Source of the DNA: Candidatus Magasanikiibacteriota bacterium
GTDB lineage: Bacteria; Patescibacteriota; Patescibacteriia; Magasanikbacterales; UBA10003
Direction of reading: 5' to 3'
DNA length: 6,194 nucleotides
Assembly: GCA_026396495.1 (NCBI GenBank)
Contig: JAPLWR010000037.1
Location: 1 to 6,194 of the forward strand
The notes beneath the pieces are model-generated. The model searched no databases. It saw only the letters and a list, made by a program, of their open reading frames with translations, and had not been told where the DNA came from. Each line of letters begins with the position of its first letter. Positions within the stretch are counted from its first letter, which is position 1. Positions 1 to 5,208 of this stretch are shown piece after piece. The position numbers were made by a program, and so were the translations under genes.

Positions 1-851
1 ATTTAGGCCCTTTAAACTTTTTAACCAACCAACAAAATTATCTAAAAAATTTAGAGGACAAACAAGCCAACCAAAAAATTCTTTCCCTTACTCCACCACT
101 CTCTTCCATCTCCGCGCCTTATCGCCTCTTGCCTAATCTTTCTAATAGACCCAAAGCTTATGTAAACAAGCTCACTTTCTTAGGCAAAAAACATTTGTCC
201 ACCCAGGATTTTTCTTTACCTAGTGACACAGAATATTTGCTAATTGACTCAGCTGATATGATTGAATACTATTTACATTTTACTAATCGTGCACAACTCT
301 CTCCTATGTATTGGGACGGAGCAAAACGCTTACGAGAAACTGTTGAAAGGCTAAAATTATACCCAATTTTTCAAAGTGATTCTTTAATCCTCTACTCTCA
401 AAAAAATGTCCTGAGTTACTATCCATATTCCATTTTTTCCAACACTTCTATTTTCCCAGCAGATTTTGTGGCACAAGAACAAACCTGGGGAGATATTAAA
501 TTTAAAGGATATGAATGGACTGGCGGAAAGGAAATCAATTTGTTTTTTATTAATAACGCCCAACAGACAGATAATTATTTTTTCAAATTTTCTAGTTTTG
601 ATTCACAAGGTAAAAAAACATGGAGTAAACTTTACCCTCCAGCCTACGGCCTTTTGCCCACCCATGATTGGCCTCTTAACCAATTGATTGTTTTGAATCA
701 ACCCCTTAATTTCCCTCAAAAGACTAACCAGCTAATTATGGAATTGGTAAAAATAAAAGGAGATATAGATCTTGGGCCACTAAATGACACCCGTTTAGTA
801 ATTGATGAAGAAAAAATATTAGGCCAGATTGAGATTAAAACAATGCCCTAA
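1..851 (+). CDS. C-terminal part of a DUF2079-like membrane protein (5' truncated)
   Basis: The frame is open from base 3 to the TAA at 849-851, giving 282 visible residues. The TTG at 129 is inside the gene, not a start, because coding continues upstream without a stop. No membrane helices remain; the visible part looks like the extracytoplasmic C-terminal domain. The stretch SISAPYRLLPNLSNRPKAYV resembles the conserved 'S-A-nnLlPHLSnRe-iY' block that follows the multi-helix region of DUF2079 proteins. After it come a 'YLLID' strand (the family's 'ADYVLLD') and 'LYPIFQSDSLILYSQK' (the family's terminal 'y-vvye-dgilLlkr'). About 150 further residues, rich in aromatic residues and Asn, follow and I do not recognise them; they may be an extra beta-rich domain. 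DUF2079 members are thought to relate to GT-C type membrane glycosyltransferases, but function is unproven. The assignment rests on remembered family patterns. The stop lies 3 bp before the next promoter, so the gene is not co-transcribed with RNase J from that promoter. Confidence 0.55.
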   Translation, partial: LGPLNFLTNQQNYLKNLEDKQANQKILSLTPPLSSISAPYRLLPNLSNRPKAYVNKLTFLGKKHLSTQDFSLPSDTEYLLIDSADMIEYYLHFTNRAQLSPMYWDGAKRLRETVERLKLYPIFQSDSLILYSQKNVLSYYPYSIFSNTSIFPADFVAQEQTWGDIKFKGYEWTGGKEINLFFINNAQQTDNYFFKFSSFDSQGKKTWSKLYPPAYGLLPTHDWPLNQLIVLNQPLNFPQKTNQLIMELVKIKGDIDLGPLNDTRLVIDEEKILGQIEIKTMP

Positions 852-853
852 AC

Positions 854-882
854 TTGACAAAAAGCTCTAGTTGTGTTATAGT
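854..882 (+). promoter_or_regulatory. Sigma70-type promoter of the RNase J leader
   Basis: TTGACA (854-859, perfect -35) and TATAGT (877-882, 5 of 6 to TATAAT) are separated by exactly 17 bp. The predicted transcription start is about 889. The promoter begins 3 bp after the stop of the upstream gene and gives RNase J a leader of about 220 nt. Confidence 0.8.
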
Positions 883-888
883 GTAAAC

Positions 889-1108
889 ACAGGTTGATTG
901 AAACCTTGAAAGTGTCTTGAACGCTTTTAATCTTCATTTAATCTCCTCGATTAGCTAAGGCTAGTTATTTCTTATTCTGAAACCGTTTCTGACGGTCTAA
1001 GAATCTCTAGTTTTAAACTCCAGAGATCCTTCGATTTCAGTCCAATATAGGCCTGTCTCGCAGAATAACGATAAAACTAGCTAGCTGATTTTATCGTTAT
1101 TTTTATTT
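889..1108 (+). ncRNA. Structured leader RNA (or separate small RNA) upstream of RNase J
   Basis: The region from the predicted transcription start to the RNase J ATG contains no ATG in any frame but many self-complementary segments. These are 891-895/902-906 (AGGTT/AACCT); 974-978/1000-1004 enclosing 982-986/992-996 (ACCGT/ACGGT, loop TTCTG); 1004-1008/1022-1026 enclosing 1009-1012/1016-1019; and a perfect 13-bp hairpin 1064-1076/1089-1101. In addition 950-957 plus 960-966 can pair with 1075-1089 (15 bp, one G-U, 2-nt bulge), covering the loop of the last hairpin. I do not recognise a known riboswitch, T-box, 6S, SRP or tmRNA core. It may be an autoregulatory 5' UTR for RNase J, by analogy with the RNase E leader of E. 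coli, or an independent small RNA ended by the last hairpin. The structure is seen; the role is inferred. Confidence 0.5.
1064..1108 (+). terminator. Perfect 13-bp hairpin plus T-rich tract just before the RNase J start
   Basis: AATAACGATAAAA (1064-1076) is exactly complementary to 1089-1101, with a 12-nt loop (CTAGCTAGCTGA), followed by TTTATTT to 1108. The ATG is 8 nt beyond the stem. It could be an attenuating intrinsic terminator or a structure gating translation. The stem holds only three G-C pairs, so termination strength is uncertain. Confidence 0.5.
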
Positions 1109-2917
1109 ATGCAAACACCACAAAACCGTTCTTATGCCCCCAGACGTTCAACGACTGGGCGCCCTCATCCTACCACGCACAAAGCGCCTATTTTTAGCGC
1201 CCCCGCAATTAAAAGAAAAATAGTTACCACTCTTAGTGGCGGCACCACAGATCACCCCAAACTTAAAGTTTATGCTTTGGGTGGATTAGAAGAAGTGGGC
1301 CGCAACATGACTGTTTTTGAATGCGGAGAAGACATTGTTATAGTTGACATTGGTTTACAATTTCCAGAAGAAGACATGCCTGGTATTGATTACATCATTC
1401 CTAATGTAGCTTGTTTACAAGGACGCGAAAAAAATATTCGCGCCGTTATCATTACTCATGGCCACATGGACCACGTAGGTGGTATTCCTCATCTTTTGGG
1501 AAAATTAGGTAACCCAATTATTTATACCTCTGCCATGTCGGCTGGTATTATTCGTAAACGCCAAGAAGAATATCGTGAGGCCCCAGCTCCTAGAATAATT
1601 TTAGTTAACAGCAGCACCAAAGTGCCGTTGGGTAAACATTTTATTTTTGAACCTTTTCATTGTAACCATAATATTTTTGATGCTTTTGGTGTGGCTTTAA
1701 CCACTCCTTATGGCGTCATTTTACACACTGGCGACTTTAAATTTGATTACTCCCCTGTTAATGAAGAACCGGCTGATTTAAATTTAATTGCCATGTTTGG
1801 TAATCGCAATGTTTTAGCTTTACTATCAGATTCTACTAATGCGGAAAGTCCTGGTCATCAAATATCTGAAAAGGTTGTCGGTGATGAATTAGAAAGAATC
1901 GTCGTTAATGCTTCAGGACGTATCATAATGGGTACTTTCTCTTCCCTTTTAACTCGCGCCCAACAGATTTTAACTATTGCGGAAAAATTAGATCGCAAAG
2001 TTTTAATTGAAGGCAGCAGTATGAAAAATAGTGTGGAATTGGCCCATCAATTAGGATACTTAAAAATTAAACCTGGCACTATCATTGAAGAAACGGAATT
2101 TAAAAAATATCCAGATAATCGATTGATTGTTGTTTGCACCGGCGCTCAAGGCGAAAAAAATGCAGTCCTCATGCGCATTGCTAACAACGAACATCGTTTT
2201 ATTCAACTCAAAGCCAATGATACTGTCATCTTTTCTTCTTCAGTTATTCCGGGCAACGAAAGAACGGTTCAAAGTTTTAAAGATGTTATTGTGCGCCACG
2301 GTGCCAAAGTTATTCATTATCAAATGATGGACGTGCACGCTGGTGGCCATGCTAAACAAGAAGATCTTAAACTAATGATCCGTTTAACCAAACCTAAATA
2401 TCTTATTCCTGTTCACGGCAATCGCTTTTTGCTTCAAGCACATAGCGACTTAGCCCAATCTATTGGCATGTCCAAAGATAACATCTTACTGGCTGACAAC
2501 GGACAGATTATGGAATTTGATAATTTGAATGGCAAACTTACTGACCAATACGTTAATACTGACTATGTCATGATTGATGGTTTGGGTAACGGTGATGTTT
2601 CCCAAGTGGTGTTGCGTGATCGCCGTATGATGGCTGAAGATGGTATGTTTGTCATCATCGCCACCATAGAAAAAAAGACGGGGCGCTTAATTGGCAATCC
2701 AGATATTATTTCCCGCGGTTTTATCTATTTAAAAGAAAATAAAGAATTGATAGAAAAAACTCGCATGCGCGCCAAGCACTTACTAAAAGACACAGATTCT
2801 AAGTCCCCTGCGTTTGAAGAATATATTAAAAATAAAATTAGAAATGACATTGGTCAATTTCTATACTCTCAAACCAAGAAACGACCGATGATTCTACCAG
2901 TAATTATTGAGGTGTAA
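1109..2917 (+). CDS. rnj: Ribonuclease J (metallo-beta-lactamase / beta-CASP nuclease)
   Basis: A 602-aa cytoplasmic RNase J, a 5'-3' exo- and endoribonuclease for mRNA decay and RNA maturation. Residues 1-50 are a basic, Pro/Thr/Ser-rich, probably disordered tail. The metallo-beta-lactamase fold starts at KLKVYALGG (51). It carries the metal motif HGHMDHVGG (117-125), HCNHN (184-188) and HTGDFKFD (206-213), then SDSTN (240-244). The beta-CASP part includes GTFSSLLTRAQQI (275-287) and CTGAQGE (343-349), followed by PGNERTV (381-387), VHAGGHAKQEDL (409-420) and the final catalytic-site motif PVHGNRF (434-440). The C-terminal domain has LRDRRMMAEDG (502-512) and ISRGFIYL (534-541). All catalytic motifs are intact. 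B. subtilis RNase J1 is about 555 aa; the excess is the N-terminal tail. ATG 1109 is the only plausible start, since an in-frame TAG lies at 1082 and the next Met is residue 67. There is no Shine-Dalgarno; the 18 nt upstream are nearly all T and A. It is transcribed alone and ends at a bidirectional terminator. Confidence 0.96.
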   Translation: MQTPQNRSYAPRRSTTGRPHPTTHKAPIFSAPAIKRKIVTTLSGGTTDHPKLKVYALGGLEEVGRNMTVFECGEDIVIVDIGLQFPEEDMPGIDYIIPNVACLQGREKNIRAVIITHGHMDHVGGIPHLLGKLGNPIIYTSAMSAGIIRKRQEEYREAPAPRIILVNSSTKVPLGKHFIFEPFHCNHNIFDAFGVALTTPYGVILHTGDFKFDYSPVNEEPADLNLIAMFGNRNVLALLSDSTNAESPGHQISEKVVGDELERIVVNASGRIIMGTFSSLLTRAQQILTIAEKLDRKVLIEGSSMKNSVELAHQLGYLKIKPGTIIEETEFKKYPDNRLIVVCTGAQGEKNAVLMRIANNEHRFIQLKANDTVIFSSSVIPGNERTVQSFKDVIVRHGAKVIHYQMMDVHAGGHAKQEDLKLMIRLTKPKYLIPVHGNRFLLQAHSDLAQSIGMSKDNILLADNGQIMEFDNLNGKLTDQYVNTDYVMIDGLGNGDVSQVVLRDRRMMAEDGMFVIIATIEKKTGRLIGNPDIISRGFIYLKENKELIEKTRMRAKHLLKDTDSKSPAFEEYIKNKIRNDIGQFLYSQTKKRPMILPVIIEV

Positions 2918-2933
2918 AAAAAGATATCTAAAT

Positions 2934-2966
2934 AAAAAAGGCACTCGCAGTTCTGCGGGTGCTTTT
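2934..2966. terminator. Bidirectional intrinsic terminator between convergent genes
   Basis: GCACTCGCAG (2941-2950) pairs with CTGCGGGTGC (2953-2962), with one G-U. An A-tract (2934-2939) precedes the stem and TTTT (2963-2966) follows. On the plus strand it ends RNase J (stop at 2917). On the minus strand the stem is followed by CTTTTTTATTT and ends the phosphatase gene (stop at 2992). Confidence 0.85.
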
Positions 2967-2991
2967 GGTTCTGGTCCAAATACCTTCTAGT

Positions 2992-3768
2992 CTAAATTTG
3001 ATACAAGCGCTGGTTGTAGGAAGCCAGCTCCAGCCTACCATCGGCTCCAGCCTCTGGATTGCCGTGATAGATGGTAACGCCGCAGTTGATTGGCGTTTCT
3101 TTTTCATCCAAATGGATAAACTGCTCAGGCGAAAGCCTCTCAAAGTTTGCCCGAATGGAAAGAATGGTAAGGTGATGCGTGACCAAAAGTACGTGCTGGC
3201 CCGCATGCTCCCTAATCAGGGTGGTGGTAAAGGAACGAATGCGATCACGCACTTGCGAAACAGATTCGCCTTGCGGAAACTGGTACCAATAAGTCCCAAG
3301 AAGCTCGAACAGTTTATGCTGTTCGGGATGGAAAGCATGGAAGATCCGCCAATCGTTATAGAGAAGGGAAAGCCCGTGTTCTTGTTCCCTAATCCTGTCT
3401 TCCGACAAACTCCGCACTCCTGCCAAATCACTCCAGCCTTCTTTCAGCCCAGCAAAAGTGTCACGGGTGCGCAGATAGGGAGAATAATAAACTACATCAG
3501 GACAAGGAATGGTCTTAGCCAGACCCTTACCTGTTGCTCTGGCTTGATTCCTCCCCAACTCTGTCAATGGCGTATCAGAATCACTCACTCCCAACGCAAA
3601 AATTGAATTCACTTCCCCGGCCAAACGCCGTGTTTCTTCAGAGTAAGGATCCTGGAGAAAAGCCGCCTTAAAAGCTTGATACAGGGCTGACTTACTTTTC
3701 TGCTCACGCTGAGCGTTAAATGCCGACTGACCATGTCTCACCAAAGTAACTGAAGCTGGCCACTTCAT
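2992..3768 (-). CDS. Histidine phosphatase (phosphoglycerate mutase-like) family protein
   Basis: A 258-aa protein of the histidine phosphatase superfamily, probably a soluble phosphomonoesterase; the substrate cannot be read from sequence. The catalytic LVRHGQS motif is at residues 9-15 (His12 as the phospho-accepting histidine). SPYLRTRDT (96-104) supplies the second conserved arginine, REQEHG (127-132) the acidic residue, and LLVTHH (194-199) the second catalytic histidine. FPQGES (164-169) is the usual family loop. All core residues are present. About 45 residues between the RHG motif and PLTELGRNQA (67-76) form a longer insert than in typical cofactor-dependent mutases. This and the REQEHG form favour a broad phosphatase over glycolytic GpmA. 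The start is supported by a strong AAGGAGA ribosome binding site a few bases upstream. The gene has its own promoter and is monocistronic. Its base composition is clearly richer in G and C (about half by eye) than its neighbours. Confidence 0.88.
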   Translation of the reverse strand: MKWPASVTLVRHGQSAFNAQREQKSKSALYQAFKAAFLQDPYSEETRRLAGEVNSIFALGVSDSDTPLTELGRNQARATGKGLAKTIPCPDVVYYSPYLRTRDTFAGLKEGWSDLAGVRSLSEDRIREQEHGLSLLYNDWRIFHAFHPEQHKLFELLGTYWYQFPQGESVSQVRDRIRSFTTTLIREHAGQHVLLVTHHLTILSIRANFERLSPEQFIHLDEKETPINCGVTIYHGNPEAGADGRLELASYNQRLYQI

Positions 3769-3801
3769 TGGCTGTCTCCTTAAGTTGTAATTACTATCTA
3801 T

Positions 3802-3830
3802 TTTTTAGCATAAATTGATTAAAAAGTCAA
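3802..3830 (-). promoter_or_regulatory. Promoter of the histidine phosphatase gene
   Basis: On the minus strand TTGACT (3830-3825, 5 of 6 to the -35 consensus) and TAAAAA (3807-3802) are 17 bp apart. This puts the start near 3795, about 27 nt before the ATG and just upstream of the AAGGAGA ribosome binding site. The -10 match is moderate. Confidence 0.55.
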
Positions 3831-3880
3831 TACCACCCCACCTTGTTATTTATATAAAAAAATATTAAAATCAAATAAAT

Positions 3881-3906
3881 AAAAAGCCCCCGCAAGAGAG
3901 CTTTTT
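3881..3906 (-). terminator. Intrinsic terminator of the PAS protein gene
   Basis: AAAAAGC (3881-3887) pairs with GCTTTTT (3900-3906). Read on the minus strand, the stem begins about 20 nt after the PAS gene stop and runs into CTTTTTATTTATTT. The loop is 12 nt with weak internal pairs. The T-tract also works on the plus strand, but no plus-strand gene precedes it. Confidence 0.7.
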
Positions 3907-3924
3907 AAAAATTTATCTACTTAC

Positions 3925-4512
3925 CTAAACATTTTTTTCTTTTTTTAAATCCTTGATTTCTTCTTTTAGTTCCACCATTTTTAGCTCACGGCCAACCAAA
4001 AATTTATTTAATTTTGATAACTCATCAATACGTATGTTAAGTTCGACCGCCTGAGCCGCAACACCCTGTTCAAGAGCATTAGTATAATCAGCTAATTTAT
4101 TCTGAACTGCTTTTTCCAGGGTGACATCTTCAATGGCTAATAAAATTTGCTCAGTTGTGTCCAATTTTCTGGCGTTGAGTACCATTGTTTTTGAACCAAT
4201 GGTGGGGAATTCACAGGAGACCTCAAAATTGTTAAAAACTCTTTCGTTTGGCAAAATCTTTTCTAATAAATTCTTAAGCTCAGGAATATTCCACTGACCA
4301 TCCCCTAACTCATAAATTAATTTGTCCTCAGTTTCCTCTTTTTTGACTTGAAAGGTTCTATAAAAAGACTCATTTGCTCCAACCACCACAAGATCGGAGT
4401 TAAGAATTAAAAAGGGCTCTCTGGCTGTATCTGAAAAGGTCTTAGTAAAATGAAGAACCATCTCTTTTTCTTCTTCTGTTGATTCATTTTTTGTAGCTTT
4501 GTTATGTTCCAT
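3925..4512 (-). CDS. Single-PAS-domain protein with C-terminal coiled coil
   Basis: 195 aa from the ATG at 4512. A charged N-terminus (residues 2-17) is followed by one PAS domain at about 25-133. It has the typical core DLVVVGANESFYRTF (40-54), then GDGQWNIPEL (70-79), and ends in LLAIEDVT (124-131), the usual PAS exit before a signalling helix. The pattern resembles PAS domains of CheR/CheB-type and histidine kinase proteins. Residues 134-195 are a heptad-like helix, including LNKFLVGRELKMVELKEEI, a segment common after PAS domains in kinases. There is no histidine kinase, GGDEF, HTH or methyltransferase domain. It probably senses a ligand or redox state and signals by partner binding; that is inference. 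No signal peptide or membrane helix is seen. The start is uncertain: 4524, 4512 and 4461 (178 aa, just before the PAS fold) are possible, and none has a clear ribosome binding site. The frame extends to a GTG at 4590, but that lies in the tRNA trailer stem and is unlikely. A tRNA gene lies upstream and a terminator follows. Confidence 0.8.
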   Translation of the reverse strand: MEHNKATKNESTEEEKEMVLHFTKTFSDTAREPFLILNSDLVVVGANESFYRTFQVKKEETEDKLIYELGDGQWNIPELKNLLEKILPNERVFNNFEVSCEFPTIGSKTMVLNARKLDTTEQILLAIEDVTLEKAVQNKLADYTNALEQGVAAQAVELNIRIDELSKLNKFLVGRELKMVELKEEIKDLKKEKNV

Positions 4513-4518
4513 ATAATA

Positions 4519-4535
4519 TACCATAATATATGGTA
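4519..4535. repeat. 17-bp inverted repeat at the PAS gene start (possible operator)
   Basis: TACCATA (4519-4525) and TATGGTA (4529-4535) are perfect inverted repeats around a 3-bp centre. They overlap the possible ATG at 4524 and lie in a candidate promoter TTGTGG-17-TATATT on the minus strand. It could be a repressor site, but AT-rich palindromes of this size also occur by chance. Confidence 0.35.
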
Positions 4536-4581
4536 CACCACAACCGAAAGACCAAAACAATCTAGTCCTTAGTTTGAATAC

Positions 4582-4684
4582 AAAAAACACCGCAAATCTT
4601 CTGGGGAAGGAATCGAACCTTCACTATCCTCGTTAACAGCGAGGCGTTTTACCATTAAACTACCCAGAAAATTTACGGTGTTTT
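4582..4684 (-). terminator. Leader-trailer helix around tRNA-Asn with T-tract
   Basis: The tRNA flanks are complementary. On the minus strand 4684-4670 pairs base for base with 4598-4584 (15 pairs, two of them G-U), directly continuing the 7-bp acceptor stem to give 22 uninterrupted pairs. The distal end is AAAACACCG/CGGTGTTTT and the T run reaches 4582. The shape is that of an intrinsic terminator whose loop is the whole tRNA, so it could both end the transcript and shape tRNA processing. Confidence 0.65.
4598..4669 (-). tRNA. tRNA-Asn (anticodon GTT)
   Basis: A 72-nt cloverleaf on the minus strand. The acceptor is TTCTGGG/CCCAGAA with discriminator G (4598). The D arm is GTTT-AATGGTA-AAAC. 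The anticodon arm is CCTCG-CTGTTAA-CGAGG with GTT at 4637-4635. The variable loop is ATAGT and the T arm is GAAGG-TTCGATT-CCTTC. GTT reads AAU and AAC (Asn). The bases after the discriminator are ATT, so CCA is not encoded and must be added by a nucleotidyltransferase. All stems pair perfectly. A promoter lies about 150 nt upstream, and an Asn-rich mini-ORF and a terminator-like hairpin lie in the leader between them. Confidence 0.97.
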
Positions 4685-4694
4685 AAAAGAGCCT

Positions 4695-4730
4695 AAAACT
4701 AAAACTCCCCGTTGGAGCGAGGAGTTTTTT
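4695..4730 (-). terminator. Terminator-like hairpin in the tRNA-Asn leader (candidate attenuator)
   Basis: On the minus strand AAAACTCC (4728-4721) pairs with GGAGTTTT (4708-4701), 8 bp with a 12-nt loop, followed by AGTTTT (4700-4695). Its 5' arm can instead pair upstream (GAGTTT 4752-4747 with AAACTC 4727-4722), which would act as an antiterminator. Read on the plus strand the stem ends in TTTTTT, but no plus-strand gene precedes it nearby. The position between promoter and tRNA points to attenuation. Confidence 0.5.
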
Positions 4731-4759
4731 AATTCTTGGATAAACCAAACTCGCCCGCA

Positions 4760-4813
4760 TCAAAAGGGGTTATTATTATTTAAATTAGTTTGGATCAATT
4801 TCATCTTCATCAT
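4760..4813 (-). CDS. Candidate 17-aa Asn-rich leader peptide upstream of tRNA-Asn
   Basis: An 18-codon mini-ORF reads MMKMKLIQTNLNNNNPF and ends in TGA (4762-4760). Five of 17 residues are Asn, at codons 10 and 12-15 (AAT, then AAT AAT AAT AAC). The first ATG is about 2 nt from the predicted transcription start, so translation would be leaderless; no Shine-Dalgarno is present. It lies wholly in the leader of tRNA-Asn, between its promoter and a terminator-like hairpin. CCAAACT within codons 7-9 can pair with AGTTTGG (4751-4745) just after the stop. This is the layout expected of an attenuation leader peptide. AT-rich DNA yields AAT runs by chance, so I hold it as a hypothesis. Confidence 0.35.
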   Translation of the reverse strand: MMKMKLIQTNLNNNNPF

Positions 4814-4821
4814 ATATATTT

Positions 4822-4850
4822 ATAGTAACAAATATTTAACTTTTTGTCAA
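4822..4850 (-). promoter_or_regulatory. Promoter of the tRNA-Asn transcript
   Basis: On the minus strand a perfect -35 TTGACA (4850-4845) is followed after 17 bp by TACTAT (4827-4822). An alternative -10 TATAAA (4824-4819) would have a 20-bp spacer. The predicted start is about 4812-4815. The -35 lies 2 bp from the -35 of the opposite promoter. Confidence 0.65.
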
Positions 4851-4852
4851 CC

Positions 4853-4881
4853 TTGACAAAAAACACTTAACACCTTAAACT
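4853..4881 (+). promoter_or_regulatory. Promoter of the HNH-like / HD operon
   Basis: TTGACA (4853-4858) and TAAACT (4876-4881, 4 of 6 to consensus) are 17 bp apart. The predicted start is about 4888, leaving an untranslated leader of about 48 nt before the ATG at 4936. Confidence 0.6.
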
Positions 4882-4935
4882 GCAAACAAACAAAGAGGAG
4901 AAAAACAACCTGGGCCCCTTAACAAAAGGTGAAAA

Positions 4936-5208
4936 ATGCCGAAGCGAGAAAAAACTGCTTATCTCGGCCAAACCAGGCACCACATCAATCCAACTTCTAG
5001 AGGTTTTACTGATGATGAAAACATCGTAATGCTTCCAGATAATTGGCACAAGGCTTACCACGTTCTATTTGGTAATTTGACTCTTGATGAAGTCCATAGA
5101 TTCCTTGAAACAGTGATGACTCCTGGCAAATCTTGGAAAAAGAAAGCATTACTAAACTTGATTGAGAAAACTAAGTTAGACCCACCTGATGATGAGGAGG
5201 AAATATGA
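4936..5208 (+). CDS. Small HNH-like His/Asn-motif protein
   Basis: A 90-aa soluble protein. RHHINPTSRG (14-23), then ENIV (28-31) and NWHKAYH (36-42) follow the order HH...N...H...H of the beta-beta-alpha metal (HNH) nuclease fold, so it may be a minimal or derived HNH protein. It has no cysteines, hence no structural zinc knuckle, and is short for a stand-alone endonuclease. Nuclease activity is not shown. Residues 45-60 (FGNLTLDEVHRFLETV) look helical and the tail is acidic (DDEEEI). Start ATG 4936 follows AAGGTG with 4 nt spacing. The codons of the acidic tail (GAG GAG GAA) double as the ribosome binding site of the next gene. Its TGA stop overlaps that gene's start, so the two are coupled and probably act in the same process. 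I recognise the motif layout, not a named family. Confidence 0.8.
   Translation: MPKREKTAYLGQTRHHINPTSRGFTDDENIVMLPDNWHKAYHVLFGNLTLDEVHRFLETVMTPGKSWKKKALLNLIEKTKLDPPDDEEEI

Noticed and set aside
129..131. TTG at 129 as the start of the first gene
   Set aside because: The frame is open to the left window edge and the upstream codons continue a recognisable family block, so the gene is truncated by the window.
974..1004. Hammerhead-like CTGA...GAAA pieces in the RNase J leader
   Set aside because: The conserved CUGANGA and GAAA cores are not present in the required arrangement; the segment is a simple hairpin.
889..1108. Leader as 6S RNA, SRP RNA, tmRNA or T-box
   Set aside because: No closing stem with a central bubble, no SRP GGAA-type apical motif, no tRNA-like ends, and no T-box consensus.
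2959..3606. Open plus-strand frame of 215 codons opposite the phosphatase gene
   Set aside because: It is antisense to a gene with intact catalytic motifs, has no ribosome binding site, and its translation resembles no protein family; the GC-richer gene simply has few stops on the other strand.
4513..4590. Upstream extension of the PAS gene to a GTG at 4590
   Set aside because: The extension begins inside the tRNA trailer helix and T-tract and encodes an odd aromatic/Cys-rich stretch. Starts at 4524, 4512 or 4461 fit the protein better.
4895..4912. GAGGAG (4895-4900) as a ribosome binding site for an upstream start
   Set aside because: No ATG, GTG or TTG lies at a suitable distance; the CTG at 4910 is out of frame with the HNH-like gene, which has its own AAGGTG site.
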